Below are positions 22,140 through 33,070 of a stretch of 64,000 bases of DNA, piece by piece. Within the stretch, counting starts at the first letter, position 1. Every line of letters begins with the position of its first letter. The notes below the pieces were generated by a model. It was given only the letters and a program-made list of their open reading frames with translations. It was not told where the DNA came from and searched no databases. This stretch comes from Symbiotaphrina buchneri (lineage: Eukaryota > Ascomycota > Symbiotaphrinales > Symbiotaphrinaceae): assembly GCA_001599915.1 (NCBI GenBank), contig BCIG01000012.1, positions 434,001-498,000 on the forward strand. Direction: 5' to 3'. The position numbers and the translations under genes were made by a program.

Positions 22140-23077
22140 ATGCCGCCTCTCACCTCCACATCGAGCACGCTGCTGCGCGCCTGCGCACGGCAACAATTGC
22201 CCTCCGTCCGGACCAGCGCACTCGCCATGCAGAGACGCGGCAAGGTTTCGGAAGTGGCTCCAACCTCGTCATTCGACAGCCCGTTCAAAGGTCTTGGAAA
22301 CAGCCCATCGACGAAGGTCCCTGATTTCAGCCATTACACGAGTCGGAAGAGTCCACAGGCGAACAAGGTCTTCCAGTACTTCCTGGTCGGTTCGCTAGGT
22401 CTGGTCAGCGCTGCCGGTGGGCAAGCGACTATTCAAAGTGGGTGGCGCCGCTCTTCGGCTTCATGACAATTGATCCATTATCGATATCCGGAGGATTTTG
22501 ATTCAATCCGGGGCGTGTCGTTGCTAACATGTGGAACCTAGGCTTCCTCGCCAACATGGCCGCCTCTGCCGACGTTCTGGCTATGGCCAAGGTGGAGGTT
22601 GACTTGGCCAGCATTCCCGAAGGAAAGAACGTATGTGTTCAGTGTCCATCTCTCTTGGGAGACATTGACTTACAGTTGTCAGGTCATCATCAAATGGCGA
22701 GGCAAACCCGTCTTCATCCGCCACAGAACGCAAGACGAGATCGAGGAGGCCCGGAAGGCAAATTGGCAGACTTTCAGAGACCCGCAGCCTGATGAGGATC
22801 GTGTGAAGAAGCCAGAGTGGCTGGTCATGGTCGGTATGTTGAGCCCATGGAATACAGGAGCGCAAATGGACAATCACTGAATGGCATGTTTTTAGGTGTA
22901 TGCACACATTTGGGTTGCGTGCCAATTGGCGAAGCTGGGGACTTTGGTGGTTGGTTCTGTCCTTGCCACGGTTCCCATTATGATATCTCCGGACGCGCAC
23001 GGAAAGGGCCGGCTCCTCTGAATTTGGAAATACCTCAGTATGACTTCCCAGAGGACAACGCTCTGGTCATCGGTTAA
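22140..23077 (+). CDS. RIP1: Rieske iron-sulfur subunit of cytochrome bc1 complex
   Basis: Electron-transfer subunit of respiratory complex III. Exons are 22140..22437, 22542..22630, 22683..22833 and 22896..23077 (239 residues). The N-terminus is an Arg/Ser-rich mitochondrial presequence. One membrane helix follows ([19 protein letters not shown], about 77-95), then the hinge ([21 protein letters not shown]). The 2Fe-2S cluster is bound by Cys182 and His184 (CTHLGC) and Cys201 and His204 (CPCHGSH), with Cys187/Cys203 as the expected disulfide. The C-terminus keeps [10 protein letters not shown]. The second exon starts after a 104-nt intron, long for this window. Confidence 0.97.
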
Positions 23078-23309
23078 AGGGGAGTATATGGCCTTGTGGC
23101 ACAATGTGATATAGGGCATACAAGAAAGAGGGTGTTGTTCTTGAGCGTGTCTAAGCCTGTCTACTTAGAGTGTACAAAAGAATTCAAAAGCCTGAATAGG
23201 TTTTCTTATGTATCCGCTCCATCTGACAAAGCCATACATAGCAAGGACTCCTGCCGCTGAATACATGCCTCAAACTCTATATTACATGTTCAAATAATCC
23301 GCTAGATGT

Positions 23310-24713
23310 CTAATTTCGTCGAAGCAAGAGCGCTAATAGACCTGCAAAAGCAGCCCCCAAGCCCGCACTCTGTAAGGCTATCGTGGTGAGGTCGACCTTC
23401 CTCAGGGTCACTGAAGTATCACTGAATAAATCACGGACAGCTTGTCGGTAGGATCTCGAGAACAACGCGGCGGGGATGCTCGAGGAAGTACTAATGGATG
23501 CGTCTGATGCTGGTCCAGTCATTGGTTCTGGTTCTTCAGCCACATCTGGTGATCGAGTCGATGATACAGTGACGCTTTCAGGGACCGTCTCTGTTGATGG
23601 TGGTTCGGTCTGCACCGCCTTACTCTCCGCAGGAGACAATTCCCCAGGAGACCCCTGAGCGCCGTTGGAGTCGGCTGCTAGCATAGCCACGGGCGCTTGC
23701 TGATGCAACCCTGCCGCCTCCCTCTCGATGGCTTCTCTGACCTTCTCTTCAAAGCCACTGACCAACCTCCTCCGCCTCCATGGTTCCACCGCGATCTGGA
23801 AAACAACAAACAGCAGGACGTTGACGCCCATCAGACCCCATGTTCCCCACGTACTCATCCGCCGGATCTTATCGCTCCAGATCTGTTCTTCGTGATACCG
23901 CGCCAGGATCGTCTTGCTCAGCATCGCCGAGGCTTCTTCGGCCCTACGCTCCGCGGCGGCCAAGGCTTCCTGTGCTGCGAGCTCTTCCTGCTCATTCTCG
24001 TGGTCGGATCGGTAGAGGGTCGTGAAGCGTTCGAGGTCCTGCGGTGACCAGGCGTGCTTGCGCTGCAGGAGCTCGTTGACTTCTCGTTGGGAAGCGGAAC
24101 GTTTAGTGATGGCGGCTGTGAACACCTCTTTGGCTTCACGAAGGGCTGTTCGTGTTCTTCGAACTTCCTCCTCTGTGGTTCCGTCAATTGTTGCCCCGCA
24201 ATGTTATCCATAATGACATCGCATACCTTGTTCGTCGATCTGTCGTTTCAGTGCTTCGATCCCGGAGTAGCCGGTCAGGTCGTTCAGCCGCTGCCCGGCA
24301 ATGAAGATGTTGGACTGTAGATTATCCATTAGGCTTGTAAATCGTTTCGACACTCCCCATCTTCTGTTCTCTTCCTGTGAAGGCAGCTCCTCGGGAGACT
24401 TCTTGGAGAATAACGGTTTGATCGGTTCGCCCGATTGCCCACTTTCTGCAGATGCAGGGTGTGTAGATTTGTCAATTATATCGTCTGTCCCAGTGGAGCT
24501 AATTGTCCTTCCTGACCGGTCATCTTGAGGTGGTGTTGGCTTTATATCGGAGTATGGCCGGGATGGCGTTCTGAATTGGCATTGCAGACAGACAGAAGGC
24601 CTGGAAGAATCCAGCCATTGCTGCTGAAGACGTCTTGATCCTGGCCGCTGGATACCCTTGCCCAATGTAGACGATACCGACGGGCGCAATATATGCCGCA
24701 GCAGAGGCTGCAT
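23310..24713 (-). CDS. SHE9: Mitochondrial inner-membrane protein She9/Mdm33
   Basis: Inner-membrane protein implicated in mitochondrial inner-membrane fission and morphology. Exons are 24713..24227 and 24172..23310 (449 residues). An Arg-rich presequence (MQPLLRHILRPSVSS) is followed by a low-complexity linker. A long coiled coil follows (EEEVRRTRTALREAKEVFT, REVNELLQRKHAWSPQDLERF, AQEALAAAERRAEEAS). The first membrane helix is in TWGLMGVNVLLFVVFQIAV, and a second hydrophobic helix lies near the end (LGAAFAGLLALLL). The HAWSPQDLERFTTLYRSDHE block is a hallmark of this family. Divergent from the HAD-phosphatase gene. Confidence 0.92.
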
Positions 24714-25053
24714 GGCGCAATTGAAAGAGGAGGACGAATCCGTGATGCCTGCAGAAAGGGAAGAGCCGACGCCGGGGACTCTGTAAAGGTAGGTCTGAAA
24801 CGGTAAGTTACAGGTACGACGTTGGCGTAGCTTTACCCGAAACCCAGTTAAGGTTGGCACTTTAACTTTGAACAGCTTAGCTGAACTTCTCCCAACCCAT
24901 CGGTTACCCCTCCCCCGCAGATCACCCTGAAAGCTTTGGCTCAACAATTCAAATTAACCGCGAACAACGACGGCATCGACATCTCGGGCGCATATTCACC
25001 GATCCAAAGAAAATTTTTCAATCGCAACACGGCCGTCGATCGTCGCCGTAACC
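24714..25053. promoter_or_regulatory. Divergent promoter SHE9 / HAD phosphatase
   Basis: The 340-base region contains CGGTAAGTTACAGGTAC (24801-24817), whose core TACAGGTA occurs twice in the MNT1-type/PAT1 divergent region. No gene is seen. Confidence 0.45.
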
Positions 25054-26200
25054 ATGGCTCCATCAATTGACTATGAACAGTTCCCGTTCCTGAAGACGAA
25101 TCCAAAATGTATATTCTTCACAGATTTCGACGGCACAATTACTTTACAGGATAGTAGGTCCACCGCATCCACCGCGCTACTGGTATGCCCGGTTCACCAG
25201 CTGACTTGTGTTCCCAGGCAATGACTACATGGTACGCTGAGTGAGCTTTGACTGACGGCGAGTTCTATGACTGATCCCTGCCAGACGGACCACCTGGGCT
25301 TCGGTGTTGAAAAGCGTCGCCAGATCAACAGTGACATTCTGGACGGCAAAACCACATTCAGGTGCGCTCATGTGGTGCAATTGGAGGCGCCTCTGGCTGA
25401 TACTGGCGCAGGGATGGCTTCAAGGTGATGCTCGACAGTATTAAGACGCCCTTCAACAAAGCGATAGAGGTGCTCTGCGCCAACATCCAGCTCGACCCAT
25501 ACTTCAAGGACTTCTACCACTGGGCCAAGGCGAACAATGTCCCTGTTGTCGTGCTATCATCGGGCATGACACCTATCATTCATTCGCTTTTGGTACACCT
25601 TATCGGCCCTGAGGCCAACGAGATACCTATCATCAGCAATGAGGTTATCCCCCGGCCAGGAAAGAGCATTAACGAAGAGGGTGGCTGGACCATCCAATTC
25701 CATGACGATAGGTAGGGGAATACCACAGCACTATTAGGTATCTCATGCTAACGTGTATTATATAGCGGATTCGGGCATGACAAGTCATTAGCCATCAGGC
25801 CATATGCAAACCTGCCCGAAGGGGTACGCCCGATTCTCCTGTATGCCGGTGATGGTGTCTCGGATATGTCTGCCGCGGCAGAGACAGATCTCCTTTTTGC
25901 AAAGAAAGGCCGAGGTAACATCTGGCTGATTGGCTGAAATTGATATCCCCGCTAACATCTATAGATTTGATCACATATGCCGAGCGCGAGGGCCTGCCAT
26001 TCACAGTCTTCGAGGACTGGAGGGTCATCCAGGAGATTACGAAGGATATCCTGTAAGAACCCACCGATTCTCGGGCAGGAGATAACACTTATTAATTTGA
26101 TTTTGTCAGGGAGGGAAAGAAGAGCATAAAGAAAGTCGCTGCCGAGGGCGTCGAAGATCTGAAGTCGGGCGCAGCGGGTGTTGAAGCCACCACCAGATAA
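25054..26200 (+). CDS. HAD-superfamily phosphatase, Pyp1 (YNL010W)-like
   Basis: Small cytosolic HAD hydrolase of the phosphoserine-phosphatase-like group. The yeast relative Pyp1 (YNL010W) dephosphorylates sugar-alcohol phosphates; I transfer that only tentatively. Seven exons: 25054..25153, 25218..25231, 25285..25361, 25412..25711, 25766..25914, 25965..26052 and 26110..26200 (272 residues). Motif I is DFDGT with Asp24 (nucleophile) and Asp26. Motif II Ser is in VVVLSSGM, motif III in LLYAGDGVSDMSAA. QDSNDYMTD and VEKRRQINSDILDGKTTFRDGF form the cap region. The second exon is only 14 nt. The C-terminus is Lys- and Glu-rich. Confidence 0.85.
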
Positions 26201-26656
26201 TTGAAAGCGAAAGCTTTTCTGTCTGTTTGTTCAGCTAGATAGATGCATGCATGCATAGAGAGACATTGGTCCTTAGAGAATAGAATTTAATATACCTATT
26301 CATGATATTAGGCGTCCTTTCCGCATCTGAAGACAAGGACTTGAGAGTCCAATGCATATCTCAGGGCGGGAACGGACTTGCACCACAAAGGGTTTCCTCA
26401 ATGATACATGACACTCTTTTGTTAGACAGGTAAAAGAACTAAAATATTCGCGTTCGAGGAGACACCTAATTTTTCGATGGTGTATGAGGGGTGCACCAGA
26501 GAAGAGCCCCTGGAATCAATCAGGGGGTCCTTCATCCGCCAAACGGAAGATTCCGCTCCTGCAACGACCGCATCAAAAGTCCTCGAATTCGCGATCCAAC
26601 CTGCACCGGCAGCACCCAGCAGCTCCCACGCACATCACCATCCACCCACCACCGCC
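26201..26656. other. Intergenic: HAD 3' flank, uS12m 5' side
   Basis: These 456 bases hold a short TGCA microsatellite (26243-26256) and, from an ATG at 26477, a 60-codon open stretch in frame with uS12m. No separate gene is seen. Confidence 0.4.
26243..26256. repeat. Short (TGCA)n tract
   Basis: About three and a half copies of the self-complementary tetramer ATGC/TGCA lie in the 3' flank of the HAD phosphatase gene. Confidence 0.6.
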
Positions 26657-27360
26657 ATGCTGGGCCTCAACTTCCTCCGGCCCTGTCTCCGGCTACGGCC
26701 CGCCGCACGACCATCAACCCTTTCCCTCACCGCTCCACGCACGCCGTCGTCCCTTCCCATCATCCCCCGCGGTCCATCCACATCCACAGCCACCGCTCAG
26801 CGGACCTTCGCCAGCACGCCCGCGGCCAGGGCGACATACAACCAGGTGGCGCGGGGGTGCCGCAAGGCGCAGCGGGCGCGCAAGCCCGTGTCGCCGGCGC
26901 TGGTGAACCGGCCGGAGATGAAGGGCGTGTGCGTCAAGGTGGAGATCACGAAGCCGAAGAAGCCCAACTCGGCCCAGCGAAAGACGGCTAGAGTCCGCTT
27001 GAGTAGTGGAAGGGTGGTTAGTTGTTATATTCCCGGTGAAGGTATGTTTTGTTTGCTCATCATTTTTGGACTCTTCCTCTTGGTTGTTCCGATTGGCGGC
27101 GCGCGTTTGCAAGTGCTGACGAGCATATTTTCTCGCAGGCCATAATATCCAGCAGCATAGCGTCGTGCTGGTCAGAGGCGGTAGGACACAGGATTGCCCT
27201 GGTGTGCGATATCACTTAGTTCGTGGAGCTATGGATCTGGTATGCCTTCCGAATTGATTCTGGAAACATTCATGATACTAACTTCTCTTTGCAGGGAGGC
27301 GTGGGGAACAGGGTAACCAGTCGGTCGAAGTACGGCACCAAGAAGCCAAAGACCCCTTAG
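26657..27360 (+). CDS. MRPS12: Mitochondrial ribosomal protein uS12m
   Basis: Decoding-centre protein of the mitoribosomal small subunit. Exons are 26657..27041, 27139..27239 and 27295..27360 (183 residues). A long Arg/Pro/Ser-rich presequence (about 55 residues) precedes [18 protein letters not shown]. The S12 core keeps [58 protein letters not shown] and the terminal [11 protein letters not shown], all near the ribosomal A site. The PNSA and PGVRYH loops are those where streptomycin-resistance changes map in bacteria. An upstream in-frame ATG at 26477 is less likely as start. Confidence 0.95.
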
Positions 27361-27781
27361 ATCGGGCTCTAGAAGGGTTGTAGCAGGGCATAGCATTTCT
27401 GTGCTCGATTCATCTCTTAAGGCTAGCATTGTTTGCATGTCAGGCGTTTGGGGGCTCAATGGCCGAGGATTGTTTTAGACCATAGCTGTATGATCAAAGG
27501 ATATTATCAGTTGCGAGCATGCCCATTGTTCCTGAGATGACTGAGATGAGGCTTTCACCCTCATATCCAAAGTTTGATTGACGCTACCAGTAGATATGGT
27601 ATACTACCGATCATTGAAGCATGAGCTGCCGAAAACGGGACCCAAATGAACGCCTCCTTAATGCCGGTCCAAACCCCAAAACCCACCCTTTTCGAGCCCC
27701 CTGCTAGCTTTCTTGCATAATCCTACACGTCGAAGCAGCAAGCAACGAACGGCATACTCGACTTGATGCATGCTCAAGCGA
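27361..27781. other. Intergenic between convergent genes
   Basis: The stretch of 421 bases holds the 3' flanks of uS12m and the mannosyltransferase gene. No gene, repeat or RNA is recognised. Confidence 0.4.
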
Positions 27782-29240
27782 TCAGTCTGATTCCTGTTCC
27801 CAGCCCTTTGGTTTCTCCAAGCTGTTCAATTCGAAGAATCTTGAGGTGCCTGCGAACAAATTAGTCAGATGACGAGGGAAGTCTTATAGCAGTGCTTACA
27901 TGAATATCCCTTCCAATCGAAGTTATCTTTTGGATTGCAGTGACACTTGAGGTCCAACCTGGTTTGTTCACCAGTAGGGCAGTGTGTAAATGGCACGTGG
28001 TAATAGGCAATGTCATTGAAGAAATGGATCTCGCTCTTGTTGAGCATAAGACCAGCCGCAATGGAGTGGACTGGTGCATCGCCCCAGCGCTCATAGAAGA
28101 ATCCACCGTCCTTGTCGAGCTTGTCGAAAAAGTCTAGATAGGCTTTGGACCTTAACCAGTTCAGGTTGCCTATTTCGAAATTCGACCACTCAACGGACAT
28201 TAGCAAATAGTCTACCCAGCGGAAGGGGACCCTAAAAAGAACTTACAAAGTGACAGTGATTGTAGCTCTCCCCACCGTCATCACTCAGGAAGGCCATGGA
28301 GTTGTCGGGAGCGATGTGCTCCGGATGCTCCTTCATGAATGCCTTCGTGCTGTCCCATAAAGTTGGGATGGTTTCCACGTACTCGTACAAGCTGAGCACG
28401 AAGCTGTATTTCTTCCCGTGGTCCGCCATGTACTTGAAGGTATCATAATTGACATCGCAGAAAAGCTCGACGCTAGGCTCCACACGCCAATACCATTCAA
28501 ATTGATTCATCAACGGATGGCGAAAGAAGAATCCAGACTCGTAGCGACACATATGCCGGTAGCTGATGGAGTCTCCGTATATAATCTTGCGCTGACCCAT
28601 ATCTTGGCGCACCTTTGCAGCCTTATCCTGGTCGATGAAAGAGGGGAAAGACCAATGCTCTTTCGGGATCTCCCCATAATGCGTCTTGCCAGAGACAAGG
28701 GCAGTGGTAACCTTCTTGAATTGGTCGTCAAAAGGTTGGTCATTCAAAAAGACCCAGTCGTAATTGAATTTCCTGTTGAAGCGGTCTTCCACTTGTCGGA
28801 TTGAACGAGCAATCTCCCATACATCACCATTCCTGGCCAATGTAACGAACGTGGCGTTCATGCGGACTCCTTCGGCCTTAGCAGGTGGAAATTCAGTGGC
28901 CGGTTTAGGAGTCGTAGGAGCGGACCCGGCAGGTGCGGCCGCTGACTGTGCAGTCCCTGCAGAAGGTCGAGCCCAGACAGGTGTGGAGGCATCATCAACT
29001 GCCGAGTCATCCTGAGAGCTCATCCATTTTGAACCCTGACCTTTTATAAGATCACTAGCTGTCGATAGTTTCGCTTGAGGAATGGGCGAGGCGGAAAGGA
29101 AGTACAGGACGATAAGGCACTGGAGCAAACCAAATTAGAAGGCCAGCTAACACAAATGGAATCAGAGAGAGCGAATCCAGGATACGTACGAAACATGTCA
29201 GCAGGATATACCGCAGATATCTTCCGTGACCTGCAGCCAT
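27782..29240 (-). CDS. Golgi alpha-1,2-mannosyltransferase (GT15, Kre2/Mnt1 family)
   Basis: Type II Golgi enzyme that adds alpha-1,2-mannose to N- and O-glycans from GDP-mannose. Exons are 29240..29190, 29119..28247, 28188..27900 and 27849..27782 (426 residues). A short cytosolic tail (MAAGHGRY) is followed by a membrane anchor ([18 protein letters not shown], about 10-27), a Pro/Ala stem and the GT15 domain: [62 protein letters not shown]-type block and [17 protein letters not shown]. Glu313 in SNFEIGN corresponds to the proposed nucleophile of yeast Kre2. The gene is divergent from PAT1. Confidence 0.94.
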
Positions 29241-30002
29241 TGTGGGCTCGGACTTATTCTCAACGCAGGACGAACGAAGAGGACCAGAAGGTTGGAGTGA
29301 TCCGGTCAAATATGGGAGGGATGGAAAGAACGCATTCAGGGGTGATGAAGCCACAACGCGGAAAGACAGAAGAGAACCTTCTCTCGAATTGAGATTGAAG
29401 GCGTCGATAGCTTGGGACCTGGCTGGCCTGGAACTGGCACTTGCAAGGGGCTATCGGAGACTTTGCCTGAGCTGACGAGGCAGAACGCGCGATCTTGGGG
29501 CCGAAAGCCACGTAAGGCGCGAGTAGATGTGGGAACTAGGCCAAGTAGGAAAACTGTCAATTACCTTAAGGAATGAATTATTACAGGTAAGGTACAGGTA
29601 CGGTATGCCCGCTGAAACATTTACCCTAGCGTAGGAGTGTGTACGGTACGCCGTAGAGGGCTCGACTGAAAAACTGACTGTTCAAACTGCGACCGGGGAC
29701 TGCCGTTTGTGAGCAAGAAGGCGCACTGGTGGGGTCATTGCTTCATCACCAAAACATCCATTCATCAACCTTGGTGCTCACTGCAATCGAGCTTGAGCTC
29801 CACCTCCTTCGACCATGTTCATCTTCTATGTGGTTTCTACTTGACACCTCAATCTGATAATTCAGGTGAGCCACTTCGCACCGCATCCATCGAATCATCA
29901 AGATTCCTCGAAACGAGACTGATTTCGCATCCGGCGAGTGGAAGGCGCTCTGAACGGAGCCTCACTAAAGCTTCCAGCCTACTTTCACTTCATACTCACA
30001 TT
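29241..30002. promoter_or_regulatory. Divergent promoter mannosyltransferase / PAT1
   Basis: This 762-base region contains TTACCTTAAGG (29561-29571) and, at 29581-29605, two direct copies of TACAGGTA within a GGTA-rich run. A pyrimidine-rich leader precedes PAT1. No gene is supported. Confidence 0.5.
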
Positions 30003-32622
30003 ATGTCGTTCTTTGGTTTTGATACTACTCTGCCGCGGGATCGGGCCCACCCTTCAAGTGCACCTGGCTTCGGTCAGGCACCCGATCCGTTCGCGAATAT
30101 CTCCCGTGCACGTGGTGCGGACGAGGAAGAGGATGTGTATGTGCCACCAATTCCGCTCTTCTAGCTCATGAGCTCTTGCTGAATGAGATCTACTAGTCTC
30201 GATTTTGATGAAACGTATGATGGCCTCGCCGATCAGTTGGACGAGACGGATGATGTCTTGAATGATGATACGTTTGGCGGGGACAGCAGTTATGCTCAGA
30301 AGAGTGTCGGCAAGGACTATGACTTCTTCGGTCAGACAGCCAAAGTTGCCGGTGCGATAAATGAGGAACAAATGCGGTTTGGCCGTCAGCAGATTCCTCA
30401 AAAGTCGGTTTCAACGCTTGCTGCTAGCCCTCCAAAACCTGCCGCTCAACCAGCCAAAACAGGCTATGAGAGGTACAAAGAGCCTGGATACATTCCCGAC
30501 CTTCAAGCCAATGCAAGTCTATGGGGAGTGGCACCCAAGCGGCCTACTGCTGCTGTGGATATGTCCCATCAGAGGCAGCCGAGCCAGACTGCGGTCCCAT
30601 CCCAGACCAAGAGGATGATGAGTCTTGAGGAGGTCGAAGCCGCGATGCGAGCTCAGGCTAAAAAGACATCACCTGTTCAAGCATCTCAGCAGCAACAACA
30701 AGCTTTCCTTCCTCCCGGACCACCTTCCTATGGGCAGCCTCAATTTCAGCAACCGGTTCAAATCCCCCAGCCACCACCACAATACCCGGTGCAGCACCAT
30801 ATGAGATCCGGTTCCGGGCTTGCTCAGGTACAACCTCAGGTGTCTCGTCATGGCCAACAGTCTCCGTCTCAGTACCCTGTTCAGGGACATACACAAGCTC
30901 CGCAAATCCTTAGACGTCCACAGGCCGCGCCGGCGAGCACATCGCAGACGGAGATGCCCCAGCCGCGACAGATCCTGCAGAACCCTAATAGGCTCTCCGC
31001 TCAGATGCAACCTCCAGTACCAGACAGACCCAAAGCTCTTCAGACAGAGGTGCGGCCAACAAGCAGCGGCGGACAAGCAGTCATCACCCATCCTGAGCAG
31101 CTTCTTAATCTATCTGAAGAAGAAAGAGCCGCATTTTTACTTGAAGATGCAAAGCGAGCGAAGAGAAACCACAAGATTCATCTTCTCTCGAAAGATAATG
31201 GGTTGATGACGCCTCAGGACAAGAACTTCATTACGCGTATTCAGCTTCAGCAACTTGTTACTGCCACTGGAAACCCTAACGAAGTTGGTACGGAGGCAGC
31301 GCTAGCCGAGGACTTCTATTATCAAGTTCTTAGCCAGATCCGCGGTGTTCCCAGACAGACACCTCATCAACCTCTCGGACATTTCGCGCAGACATATCTG
31401 TTGCAGACCGGCAATAGGCAGGGCGGTATGAGAAGACACAACCGTGGCGCAGACAATCATCTCCAGAGGATGGAACAGCAAGTCCAGCGTGCTGTTGAGG
31501 CTGCCAAGTTAAAGCCAAAGAACAAACAGCTTGTGATCGAGGGAAGCTTAGGCAAGATCTCCTTCAGTAATGCGAAGACTCCTAAGCCATTGCTCAACAT
31601 AAAGCGTACCGAGAGCGAAAGAAAACCTCATCCAACGGTTACAGGAGACGACCGGAAGACGATACTACGCTATATCGAGAATGTGTATAGAACACTTATG
31701 GAGTTGGAAGATCACGAACGCCGTATGCCTCCTATTCCGTCCGACGACAGCGATGCAGCCGCCATCGAGAAGCATGTCAATTGGAGACAAGAAATGCAGA
31801 ACCTCAATCAGAAGCTGTGGTCCGAGCTGAAGGTCATGGAGCCAATTGTCCCTAAGTTTGTGCCCTCGCTTTCCCAACTACGCTCTCTCAACTACGCTCA
31901 AAAGCTAACCGTATACTAGCTCTCCTGTGGCACATCCATTCATCGCTATCCTTTCGTTCGGAAAGGGGAAAAAGGCCATTCCGCGGGTGTGGAGACATAT
32001 TGATCAAGAACAGCGCCTCACCATCCTCACCATCATCGCAGTTCACCTTGATGTATTGGATGTGGTTCGTCTTGCCCAGAAGCAACCTCCACCGGCAAAC
32101 GTTCGCGAGGAAGTGGAGCTCTTCTCTTTGACAGTCATGCCCAGTCTTTTCAGCTATGTGAACGAGGCTCCTCTTCACCTCATTACAGGCTTGTTGGGAT
32201 TGCTGCTTGATAGAGTGAACGTCCAAGCTGTTGCTGGGACCAAAGTGGGTCTTGGCTTCCTGACCATGATCCTGAGTAGAGCGGAATTGGTCAGACAAGC
32301 TGGAGGCCCCTCTGAAGTGGAGTGGGATAACTGGACGAAATTGTATAACCGACTCTTTGACACATTGGAGCCGGTTCTGCCCGTCATCTTCCCTATCCCA
32401 GTCACCTCAGCTGAAGATGTATACGTCTGGCAATTCCTGGCCGCGCTGGGTGTCGGTGCCAGTCCGGACCAACAGCAGAGACTCGTTCTTGGTGTGAAGG
32501 ACCGAGTAATGGAGACTGTCACGCTCAGCAAGACCTTGCCGCCTGAAATGTCGGCACAGAGACTTGCAAACGTGAACTTGTTCATGCGAGCTATTGGGCT
32601 CGACGTTGAACTTCTTGGCTGA
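30003..32622 (+). CDS. PAT1: mRNA-decapping activator Pat1
   Basis: P-body protein that bridges the Lsm1-7 ring to decapping enzymes and represses translation. Exons are 30003..30136, 30197..31855 and 31920..32622 (831 residues). The N-terminus MSFFGFDTTLPRDR and LDFDETYDGLADQLDETDD are conserved in fungal Pat1. The middle is Gln/Pro-rich (including a QQQQQ run) with a Lsm-binding-like region; then NEVGTEAALAEDFYYQVLSQIRG and the C-terminal alpha-alpha superhelix (AHPFIAILSFGKGKKAIPRV, RHIDQEQRLTILTIIAVHLDVLDVV). The second intron (31856-31919) uses a GTTTGT donor and the GCTAAC...ACTAG 3' end, and restores VPNSPVAHPFIA; reading through it would hit a stop at once. Confidence 0.94.
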
Positions 32623-33070
32623 AGATGCGAATCGTACATCCAAGGTTTCATGTCATCTTCTGACGTGGGTCGTCCAAGGAAGTCCTCCTCCGCACCAATA
32701 GGTGCAAGTATTCCTCTTCAGCGGGAATATACTATCCATCAGGTCATAGATATCAGGAGCCTTCGGGCGAGATACTCTGGTGACAAGCTCTCTTCAGCAG
32801 AGCGGAGAAGGCAGAAGAATTAGGGTCGGACGGAGATTCGGCAGCCGGACTGAGGTGGGCCGGTAACAGAGAATACGAAGGTACAAGATGGGACCAATAT
32901 GTTTGCATGTTTTTGCTTCAAAAAATTTTATGTTTCAGAAACCTTGAGGGTCCTATCTCCGCCTTTTCGAGGAGTTTACAGTATCCCACAGATAGCAAAA
33001 TGCCAACAATGCTTTTCCTTTATCACAGGATCCTGGTTAGAGCGCCGAACGCCTCATTGATAGTACAGCT
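32623..33070. other. Intergenic between convergent PAT1 and LEA1
   Basis: In these 448 bases I see only the 3' flanks of the two converging genes. A minus-strand open frame here continues antisense to PAT1 and is not supported. Confidence 0.45.

Noticed and set aside
32175-32651. 158-codon minus-strand open frame antisense to PAT1
   Set aside because: Opposite the conserved Pat1 C-terminal domain and without recognisable motifs.
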